A stretch of DNA of 64,000 nt. It comes from Stramonita haemastoma (Eukaryota; Mollusca; Gastropoda; Neogastropoda; Muricidae). Below the pieces are notes generated by a model that was not told the DNA's origin, made no database searches, and worked only from the letters and a program-made list of their open reading frames with translations. A program made the translations under genes and the position numbers. Each line of letters starts with the position of its first letter. The stretch's first letter is position 1. Positions 45,111-55,190 of this stretch are shown here, in pieces. Location: assembly GCA_030674155.1 (NCBI GenBank), contig CM060339.1, positions 39,956,581 through 40,020,580 on the forward strand. Direction: 5' to 3'.

Positions 45111-48100
45111 TGAACGGTCTTAACCACTTGACTGTGGCATCCATCGAACCTTGAAATGATTTATGTTGTAAATGAGAGAGGTATACCACAGGTGTTTGTC
45201 ATGTTGTGTGCTGAAGCCCATGCATTTCTCTACAGCTGTTATGTATATTAATTTGTGTTTGTGCGTTTCAGGGTGGGTGTTCCATGATGACCAAGGACTG
45301 GTGGTGCCATCTTTTTTTCTGTAGTAAGTATTCAGTTTGTAGATTTTGGGGATGGGGGGGGGGGGTGTATAGATGGTGTCTATATATTCTGTTTGTGCCT
45401 TTCAGTGTTGATGTTCCCAGTTAGCTGAGGACTGATGGCGCCATCTTTTTTTCTGTGGTAAGTACTCAGTCTGTACATTTGTGCCTTGTCCTGGGGGGGG
45501 GGGGGGGTGTTCATGTATTTGTGTGTAGGCAAGTTGTACATCTGTTCTTTTCTGTGTGTGTACATGTAAGTACTGCGTGCGTGTGTATGTCTTTATTTGT
45601 ATGAAAAAAAAAATTTTTTTTGAGGATATCAGAATAAGCACGTATGTGCCCTATGTGTATGCATTTTTGTAAATTTTGTCATCCGTTCCCACTTGCACAC
45701 AATGGTTTACTGTTTCGAAAAGAGGAATGGGTTTTAATTTGTGTTTGTGTGTTTCAGGGTGGGTGTTCCATGATGACTAAGGACTGGTGGTGCCATCTTT
45801 TTTCTGTGGTAAGTATTCAGTTTGTAGATTTTGGGGGAGGGGGCGGGGGGGTTGTGTATAGATGGTGTGTATATATTCTGTTTGTGTGTTTCAGCGTTGG
45901 TGTTCCCAGATAGCTGAGGACTGATGGCGCCATCTTTTTTTTCTGCGGTAAGTACTCAGTCTGTACATTTGTGTCTTATCCCGGGGATGGGGGGGGGAAG
46001 AGGGTAGGCGGGGGGGGGGGGGGGGGGGGGGGGGAGGTGGAGGAGATTTGATGTATTTGTGTGTAGGCATGTTCTACATCTGTTCTTTTCTGTGTGTTAC
46101 GTGGAAGTACTGTGTGCGTGTATGTGTTTATTTGTATTAATTTTTTTTGTTTTTTTGAGGATATCAGAATAAGCACGTATGTGCCTTATGTGGACGGGTT
46201 TTTGTAAATTTTGTCATCCGTTCCCACTTGCACACAATGGCTTACTGTTTCAAAAAGAGGAATGGGTTTTAATGTATGTTTGTGCATTTCAGGGTGGGTG
46301 TTCCATGATGACCAAGGACTGGTGGTTTCATCTTTTTTTCAGTGGTAAGTATTCAGTTTGTACATTTTGGGGGAGGGGGAAGGGGGGTTGTGTATAGATG
46401 GTGTCTATATATTCTGTTTGTGCGTTTCAGCGTTGGTGTTCCCAGATAACTGAGGACTGATGGCGCCATCTTTTTTTCTGTGGTAAGTACTCGGTCTGTA
46501 CATTTGTGTTTTGTCCGGGGTAGGGGAGGGGGGGTTCATGTATCTGTGTGTAGGCATGTTCTACATCTCTTCTTTTCTGTGTGTTACATGTAAGTATTGC
46601 GTACGTGTGTGTGTTTATTTGTATTTAAAAAAAAAAATTTGAGGATATCAGAATAAGCACGTATGTGCCCTATGTGTATGGGTTTTTGAAAATTTTGTCA
46701 TCTGTTCCCACTTGCGCATAGTGGCTTACTGTTTCGAAAAGAGGAATGGGTATTTACTTCTGTTTGTGCGTTTCAGTGTCGGTATTCCATGATGACCAAG
46801 GAATTTTGTGTGTTTATTTGTATTTTAAAAAAAGTAATTTATTTTCAGGATATCAAAATAAGCACTTATGTGCACTTTGTTTATTTTCTTTGGAAAAAAA
46901 AAGATAGTCGGAGAAGGGGAGACAAGTATGGAGTTATTTGGGGGGTTGAAATCACCAGACTGCGTGGAGGTTTGAACCCAGGACTTGATGGATCCATGGT
47001 ATTGAAGTTGAACGGTCTTAACCACTTGACTGTGGCATCTGTCGAACCTTGAAATGATTTATGTTGTAAATGAGAAAGGTTTGACACAGGTGTTTGTCAT
47101 CTTGTGTGCTGAAGCCCATGCATTTCTCTAAGCTGTTACGTATATTAATTTGTGTTTGTGCGTTTCAGGGTGGATGTTCCATGATGACCAAGGACTGGTG
47201 GTGCCATCTTTTTTTCTGTGGTAAGTATTCAGTTTGTACATTTCGGGGGGGGGGGGGGGGGTGTTATAGATGGTGTCTATATATTCTGTTTGTGGGTTTC
47301 AGCATTGGTGTTCCCAGATAGCTGAGGACTGATGGCGCCATCTTTTTTTCTGCGGTAAGTACTGAGTCTGTACATTTGTGTCTTGTCCGGGGGGGGGGGG
47401 GGGGGGGGCCGGGGGGGGGGGGGGGATGTGATTCATGTATTTGTGTGTAGGCAAGTTGTACATCTGTTATTTTCTGTGTGTTACATGTGAGTACTGTGCG
47501 TGTGTGTGTTCATTTGTATTAAAAAAAATTATTTTGAGGATATCAGAATAAGCACTTATGTGTCCAAGTGTATGCATTTTTTAAAATTTTGTCATCTGTT
47601 CCCTCTTGCACATAATGGCTTAATATTTTGAAAGGAGGAATGGGTTTTAATTTGTGTTTGTGTGTTTCAGGGTGGGTGTTCCATGACCAAGGACTGGTGA
47701 TGCCATTTTTTTTCTGTGGTAAGTATTCAGTTTGTACATTTTGGGGTGGGGGGTTGTGTATAGATGGTGTGTATATATTCTGTTTGTGCGTTTCAGCGTT
47801 GGTGTTCCCAGATAGCTGAGGACTGATGATGGCACCATCTTTTTTTCTGTGGTAAGTACTCAGTCAGTACATTTGTGTCTTGTACCGAGGTAGAGGGGGT
47901 TGGGGGGAGGGGGGGTGTTTCATGTATTTGTGTGTAGGCATGTTCTACACCTGTTCTTTTCTGTGTGTTGCATGTAAGTACTGTGCGTGTGTGTTTATTT
48001 GTTTTTTGTTTTTTGAATTTATTTTGAGGATATCGGAATAAGCACTCATGTGCCCTATGTGTAAGCATTTTTGTAAATTTTGTCATCTGTTCCCACTTGC

Positions 48101-48130
48101 ACATAATGACCTGTTCCAAAAAGGGGAACG
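45110..48130. repeat. Higher-order duplication within C/D block
   Basis: The phrase ccttgaaatgatttatgttg followed by tgtgtgctgaagcc precedes C1 (42960-43075), C3 (45150-45270) and C7 (47050-47165). Truncated S1 tails (gaggatatcagaataagcac) occur at 43735, 45620, 46155, 46640, 46848, 47537 and 48025. The block therefore grew by duplication of 0.5-2 kb units. Confidence 0.75.
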
Positions 48131-48769
48131 GTTTTAACATGTGCGCAAGATGTTTTGTGTGTGTGTGTGGTTCATCTATGTAGTGAGGTAGCTGTTGTTT
48201 CTACATGTTCACTGCTGTGTGTTACAGGGCTGATGAACCAAGACTGAAGAGATCAGATACATGAGGTTACCATCTCCATCACAAGTTAAGTGCACTGTGT
48301 GTGTTTGCGTGTGTGTGTGCGTGTGTGTTTACCTGTGACAGGAAGATGAAAGGTGAGAAGGTCAGAGGCTGGTCATTTTTTCCTCGCCTAAAAGCATGTC
48401 ACCAATCCACGGTCATTCTCTTTTTGTTGGTCATGTTTTTACTAACCAACACAAATGGCCAGTCAGGGGGGGAGATGATTTACAGAGTGTTTTTCATTTG
48501 AGTGTTGTGTTCATTTAGTTAGGTGTGAACAGGTGAGTGTGGTGTTTATTTAGTCTTCAAATTAGCATCTTTGTACATGCAGGAACATTAGAGGAATTTT
48601 GTTTTTTGCGTGTGTGTGTTGCATTGTCAGTGACTAAAGTATATATTGTGTGTTCACAGGGTTGGCTCATGCAGACAGCTGAAGACTGTGCAGAGAGAGA
48701 GGAGACAGGATTTGCAGAATGGGAATCTACATGCAGGTGAGTGCGTGCATACCACTGTCAGTCACAGTC

Positions 48770-49050
48770 ATTCGGATGAGACTATAAACCAAGGCCCCGT
48801 GTGCAAACACACGCAGAACATCTTTCGCACACGTTAAAACCCCATTCCACCTTTCGGAAGAGCAGGCCATCGTGTGCCGGTAGGAGTGGATGACAAAATT
48901 ATAAAAAACCAGCATGCACACAGGTGTGTTTAGACACCATCCCTGAGGGGAAATAAAAATAATGGGTAGGCGCTGCACTTGTGGGGACGCGCTCTCCCCA
49001 GGGAGATAAGCACGAATTTCATGCAGAGAAATCTGCTGTGACATGAAGTT
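48770..49050 (+). repeat. SINE, family S2
   Basis: Forward copy after B1 with gatgagactataaaccaagg and aaaatctgctgtgacatgaa. Only the first A/B unit has the full insert. Units 2 and 3 have a shorter S2 piece. Confidence 0.8.
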
Positions 49051-51435
49051 TAAAAAAAAAAATTTTTAAGCAAAGTTCTCTACATGAAATTCAGGCTGCT
49101 CTCCCCAGGGAGAGCATGCCATCTCAAGAGCAGTTCGTCCCATTTGAAATTTTTTTTTTAATTGTCTGCATGTGTATTTGTTTAGCTATCAGATTTGTGA
49201 TTCTGTACAGAATGTTACCAGGAACAAACCTCTTTTTGCAGTGTTTGGTTTGTTTTTGGTTTTTTTACATGTGAGGGACAGTTTTGTTCAAGTATCAATT
49301 TTACAAGCTCACATATTAAAGGCTTTTAAAATTTGTTTTGTGTTTTGTTTATGATTGGGGAAATGAGTTTCATTACAACAGTAGATGTCTTTATAATAAA
49401 AACTATAAATTTAATATTGGTTTGGAAAGTACATAACTTATCTATCACATGTATGTGTCTACGCTCTTATCAAATTTCATTGTGGTTGTCACAAGCTCTC
49501 TGTTGAGGTTAGATGTTTTCTTAATATTCCAGGGAAGAAGAATATGTTGCAAATGCAATTTGTTGGAATCCATCTGACTTTGTTGCATATTACCAAAAAA
49601 AAGTTTATGTGTGTGTGCATGCATTTTGTCTGTGTGTGATTGTGTGTGCTTCATGCATGTTAAAGAGGTAGCTGTTGTTTCTGCATGTTGACTGCTGTGT
49701 GTTACAGGGCTGATGAACCAAGACTGAAGAGATCAGGACAGGAGGCTGCCATCTCCATCACAAGTTAAGTGCACTGTATGTGTTTGTGTGTGTGCACGCG
49801 TGCATGTGTTACCTGTGTGTTTACCTGTGACAGGAAGATGAAAGGTGAGAAGGTCAGAGGCTGGTCATTTTTTCTTCACATAAGAGCATGTCACCAATCC
49901 ATTGTCACTCGCTGTTTGATGGCCATGTTTTTACTAACCAACACAAATGGCCAGTCATGGGGGGGTGGGGGTGGGGGGTTACGGAGTGTTTTTGATTTGA
50001 GCGTTGTGTTCATTTAGTTAGGTCTCTTCAGGAGTGTGGTATTCAGTTAGTTTTCAAATTAGTATCTTTCTAAATGCAGGAACATGGAAGAGGAATTTTG
50101 TTTTTTTTTGCATGTGTGTGTGTGTGTGTTGCATTGTCAGTGACTAAAGTATTTATTGTGTGTTCTCAGGGTTGGCGCATGCAGACAGCTGAAGACTGTG
50201 CAGAGAGAGGAGTCAGGATTTGCTGAATGGGGATCTACATGCAGGTGAGTGCTGTGCATTCCTCTGTCAGTCACAGCAGAGATCTCTGTATGAAAGTCAG
50301 GCTGCTCTCCCAAGGGAGAACATGTAGTCTCAAGAGCAGTGCCACCCATTTGAAAATTTTTTTTTAATTGTCTGCATGTGTATTTGTTTAGCTATCAGAG
50401 TGGTGATTCTGTACAGAATGTTGCCAGGAACAAACCTCTTTTTGCAGTGTTTTGTTTTGTTTTGTTTGTTTTACGTGTGAAGGACAGTTTTGTTCAAATA
50501 TCAATTTTACAAGATCACATACTAAAGGCTTTTTAAATTTGTTTTTCGTTTTGTTAATGATTGGAGAAATGAGCTTCATGACAATTGTAGATATCTTTAT
50601 TATAAAACTATAAAATCAATATTGGTTTGGAAAATATATAACATATCTATCTCATATAATATGTGTCGATGCTCCTATCAAATTTCACTGTGGTTGTCAC
50701 AAGCTCCCTGTGGAGCTTAGACATTTTCTTAATATTCCAGGAAAGAAGAATATGTTGCAAATGCAATTTGTTGGATTCCATCTGACTTTGCTTTATATTA
50801 CAAAAAAAAATGTGTGTGTGTGTGCATGCATTTTGTCTGTGTGTGGGTGTGTTTCATGCAAGAGGTAGCTATTGTTTCTACATGTTCACTGCTGTGTGTT
50901 ACAGGGCTGGTGAACCAAGACTGAAGAGATCAGGACAAGAGGCTGCCATCTCCATTACAAGTTAAGTGCACTGTATGTGTTTGTGTGCGTGCATGCGTGC
51001 GTGTGTGTTACCTGTGTGTTTACCTATGACAGGAAGATGAAAGGCGAGGTCAGAGGCTGGTCATTTTTTCTTCATCTAAGAGCATGTCACCAATCCATTG
51101 TCACTCGCTTTTTGATGGCCATGTTTTTACTAACCAACACAAATGGCCAGTCTTGGGGGGGGGGGGGGGGGGGGCATTTACAGACGTTTTTGATCTGAGC
51201 ATTGTGTTCATTTAGTTAGGTGTGCACAGGTGAGTGTGGTGTTTGTTTAGTCTTCAAAATAGCAAATTTCTACATGCAGGAACATTTGAGGAATTTTGTT
51301 TTTTGCGCGTGTGTGTGTGTTGCATTGTCAGTGACTAAAGTATATATTGTGTGTTCACAGGGTTGGCACATGCAGACAGCTGAAGACTGTGCAGAGAGAG
51401 GAGTCAGGATTTGCTGAATGGGGATCTACATGCAG

Positions 51436-51655
51436 GTGAGTGCTGTACATACCTCTGTCAGTCACAGAGTTCTATGCATGAAATCTGTCGTCTCAAGAGC
51501 AATGCCACCTATTTAAAGAAAGACTTAAATCATTGAAAAGACTTAGATAAAACGTTTTGGATTCCATCTCACTTTTGTGTATATTACACTATAAAAAAGC
51601 TTGTGTTTGTCTTTATGTTTCTGTGCATATTGTATTATCCTCGATATTAAAGAAA
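51436..51655. other. Boundary of the right arm
   Basis: Sequence between B3 and the inverted-repeat arm. It ends in an S1-tail-like phrase (attatcctcgatattaaaga). The arm homology begins at about 51655. Confidence 0.6.
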
Positions 51656-52949
51656 GAATAAATAAATAAATAAATAAAAGATACACACACACATAAACGT
51701 TCATACATGCATGCGTACATGCACACACCTAGATTTTTAAAAAATTATTTTAGAAATATTATAAAATGTCAAACAAAAAAGTTTTATTAGGTTACAATAT
51801 CATCCATGGTTTTAGGTTCATACCTTATTAAGACAAAAACCAAAAACAGGAACGAAAACCCCAAAATCTGTACTTATACCATAACAATCAAACAAACAAA
51901 AAAATAAGTCTAGGGAATCAACAATAATGATTATGATAATAATGTTATGATAATATGATAATCACCCATCACCACTAAGTGCAATAACACAACAATAACT
52001 AAAAAAAAGTAATTGAAAAGGACAAGGTGGGGGGGGGGGAGAGAACACAATCAACCAACAAAAATAATGATAAAGATATATAAAAGTTTTACAAGCAAAC
52101 AAGAACTCCTACATGATCAAAACAAAACCCAAAGCTCACAATCAGCTATACCATCAAACCAAAACAATAACAATTATGGTAGTACTAATAATCCCACTAC
52201 TAATATCCATTATAAAACCTATTTAATTGAATAAAGAAAGAACAAAAAAAAGACCACCAAAAAAAATCCAGTCACAATATCGTCACATCAGCTATTTGCT
52301 CTTCTGCTTTCCAAATTTGTTATATTTGCAAATTGTGTGTGTGTGCTGTGAGAGAGTGCTTCATCTATGTAGTGAAGTAGCTGTTGTTTCTACATGTTCA
52401 CTGCTGTGTGTTACAGGGCTGGTGAACCAAGACTGAAGAGATCAGGACAGGAGGCTGCCATCTCCATCACAAGTTAAGTGCACTGTTTGTGTGTGTGTAC
52501 GTGCGTGCGTGTGTGTTATGTGTGTGTGTTTACCTGTGACTGGAAGCTGAAAGGTGAGGTCAGAGGCTGGCTATTTTCTCCACACTAGGAGCACGTCATC
52601 ATTGAATTGGCACTTCCTTTTTGTTGGTCATGGTTTCACTAACCAGCACAAATGGCCAGTCTGGTATTTTACTCAATGCGGTGTTTATTTATTTAGGTGT
52701 GCACAGGTGAGTGCGATATTCATGTAGCTTTCAAACTAGTGTCTTTCTACAGGCAGGAACATGAGAGGAATTTGTTTTTTTTTGCATATGTGTGTGTGTA
52801 TGTATGTGTGTGTCTGTGTGTGTGCGCGCACGCTACATTGTCAGTGACTAAAGCGTTTATTGTGTGTTGACAGGGTTGGCACATGCAGACAGCTGAAGAC
52901 TTTGCAGAGAGAGGAGTCAGGACTTGCTGAATGGGGATCTACTGGACAG

Positions 52950-53565
52950 GTGATTATTTTAAAAAAAATTTTTTTATACCATTTTATGTCACAGCAGATT
53001 TCTCCGCATGAAATCGGCTACTGTTTATTTCTTTCTTTCTTTATTTATTCTTTTATATCGAGGATAACAGAATAAGCAATCATGTGCTTTTTTTCATCCG
53101 GTCCCTGTGTGTATGCAGCGTATGTGTATGTGTATGTCGTGCAGTGCCACTCATTATTTTTTTGTTAGGGTAGGCGCTGCACTTGTGGCGACGTGCTCTC
53201 CCCGGGGAGAGCAGCCCGAATTTCACACAGAGAAATCTGCTGTGACATAAAGTGGTACAAAATACAAACTACAAATTGTCTTTTCCTGTGCGCATCTGTA
53301 TTTGGTAGAGTGGCTTTTTTTATATATAATTTTGCCAGGGACAACCCTCTTGTTACCGTGGGGTTTTTTTTAATGTGCTGAATAATTATAACACACAGGA
53401 CCACGGTTTATCGTCTCATCCAAAATACTAGCATCCAGACTACCACTCATGGTTTAATGGATGGGGAAAAAAGTTTTGGGCCCAAACTGGAATCAAACCA
53501 CCACACACTCTGACCTGGACTAACTTATCCACTGTAATATTCCCCACTTTGACACTAAAAATTCT
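52950..53565. repeat. SINE debris after B4 (S2, S1, S6)
   Basis: An S2 end starts within a few bases of the B4 donor (52960-53020), then an S1 tail (53045-53110), a forward S2 module (53165-53265) and a reverse S6 (53410-53565). Confidence 0.7.
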
Positions 53566-53809
53566 GCTTTGCTCTGTTATTCATGCAGTGTGTATTTCAG
53601 GTATTCGCTTACAGATTTAGACATCTTTGTTTGCGATGATTATTTCATAAAAACTAGCATGTATGGGCTGGCTAAGGTTAAAAAAAAAGTTCAGTATTGG
53701 TAAAAAAGCAAAGTTGAAAATCACCCCTGTTAGATTAGGTGCACAAAATATCCTTCCTTCCTTACTTTCTAGACTGGTGTAGTATGATTAGACTATTGAG
53801 CCAATGTCG

Positions 53810-54115
53810 CTGAAGTTATGTGTTATGTGGTGACTGGACGTGTCGCTGACACTTATGTAGTGACTGACATGTCACTGCTGCTGATATGCAGTGACTATGT
53901 GTCACTGATGCTGTTATCTGGTGACTGATGTGTCACTGGTGCTGTTATGTGGTGACTAATGTGTCACTGATGCTGTTATGTGGTGACTAATGTGTCACTG
54001 ATGCTACTGTTATGTGGTGAATGATGCGTCACTGATGGTACTGTGTTATGGGGTGACTGACATGTCACTGATGCTATGTGTTATGTGGTGACTGATGTGT
54101 CACTGTTGTTGCTGT
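53810..54115. repeat. About 30-bp tandem repeat (right arm)
   Basis: Units with gtggtgactgatgtgtcact, about nine to ten copies, leading straight into the acceptor of the candidate terminal exon. Each unit contains a ctgat branch-point-like motif. Confidence 0.85.
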
Positions 54116-54121
54116 GTGCAG

Positions 54122-54360
54122 ATGGTGTCTGTGCATGATGGAAGGGGCAGTGGGCAACACAAGTGTGTATCAAACCACGGCCACACATCTTACAACACAT
54201 CATCGCATCAAACCACGGCCACACATCTTGCAACAGGCATTGTGTTGGGAGGCAGGAGATGTGACTGCTGAAATAAAAGAAAGTGTCATTACAACCACCC
54301 CCCTCTCTCCTGCCTCTCAACGTGTTCATTTCCAGAACTGTGGACTGCTTTCTTTGTGAG
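54122..54360 (+). other. Candidate terminal exon of the cassette transcript
   Basis: Acceptor gttgctgtgtgcag precedes 54122. Entered in the phase left by cassette B, it is open to the TGA near 54359 (contains GNTSVYQTTATHLTTHHRIK). From the first ATG it would instead end at TGA 54269-54271, directly before AATAAA at 54272-54277. The exon contains a 31-bp internal direct repeat (caaaccacggccacacatct). No protein family recognised. Confidence 0.45.
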
Positions 54361-55140
54361 CTTCTGTACACACCCCTGACTTGTGTTTTTTTTTCTTTCT
54401 GAGGGGTATGTGCGTGAATTGCATGTGTGTGTTTGTGTGTGTGTGTGTGTGAGAGAGGAACAGTACACTCCTTGTTAATGCTGAGGTTCACCAATGGTGA
54501 GATTTTGCATATACGACCATTTTTGCTCGCCCTGAAGGTGGCCACATTTTGACTTTTGGGGAGGCATGTCATCTAAAAACACCAACATGTTGTCCTCTAA
54601 ATAAAATGACTAAAATACAACCATCTAAAAACCAACCAAACCAAACCAAACCAAACCAGACAAATAAATGGCTGTAAAAAAGCTATCTAAAAATATAGAC
54701 ATTTAAATTGTATGCATAAAAGGACTAGATACAGCCGTCTCTCATGTAAAATGGCTAAAGAACAGATATCCAAATGGGCTACAGCCATCTAAAAATACCA
54801 TTTGAACCGCACACATAAAATGGCTAAAATAGCCCGTCTAAATGGGATAAAGTAAACCTAAATGAGCTAAAATAAAACAATATAAAAATACAAATTGCGC
54901 ACATAAAACGGCTCAAATACAGTGGTTTAAAAATGCCATAATTAAAACACACATTAAACAAGTGGCTATAATACAACCGTGTAAATGAGCTAAACATGTC
55001 GATTGTACGCAAAAAATGGCTAAATACAGCCATCTAAATCTTGCACATAAAATGCCTAAATTACGGCCATCGAAATGTGCCGTATAAAAATACCAATATC
55101 TAAATCACACACATAAAATTTAAAAAATACAGCCGTCTGT
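54361..55140. repeat. CA/TG run and degenerate minisatellite (right arm)
   Basis: TG run near 54425-54452, the dispersed phrase gtgagattttgcatatacga, then loose repeats related to the 24-bp array. Confidence 0.7.
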
Positions 55141-55149
55141 AATCCCTGT

Positions 55150-55159
55150 AATGGGCTCA

Positions 55160-55190
<31 letters not shown>

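Larger units (their letters stand above)
43077..47851 (+). other. Cassette exon array, block C/D
   Basis: C cassettes (48-53 bp, core tgttccatgatgaccaagga) at 43077-43129, 43874-43924, 45272-45323, 45758-45808, 46293-46344, 46777 (no donor), 47169-47220 and 47671-47718. D cassettes (52-55 bp, core ttcccagatagctgagga) at 43206-43560 (interrupted), 44009-44061, 45406-45457, 45895-45947, 46431-46482, 47303-47354 and 47797-47851. Acceptors are gtttcag, donors g|gtaagta. C and D come in pairs separated by mini-introns of about 72-86 bp that contain a G-run. C is open in two frames, while D has a stop in all three (TGA where C has TGG, and TAG or TGA in the others). Confidence 0.6.
48228..52949 (+). 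other. Cassette exon array, block A/B
   Basis: Four A-B units of about 1.2-1.5 kb. A (56-57 bp, core gaaccaagactgaagagatc) at 48228-48284, 49708-49763, 50905-50960 and 52417-52472, with acceptor gtgtgttacag and donor aa|gttaagt. B (75-77 bp, core gcagacagctgaagactgtg) at 48660-48736, 50170-50244, 51361-51435 and 52874-52949, with acceptor gtgttcacag and donor cag|gtgagt (a strong consensus). The only open frame of B2/B3 starts at its second base and gives RQLKTVQREESGFAEWGST. At 75 bp it would be symmetric and phase-preserving. The A-B introns keep gtcaccaatccattgtcac and aaatggccagtc, so whole units were duplicated. Confidence 0.62.
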
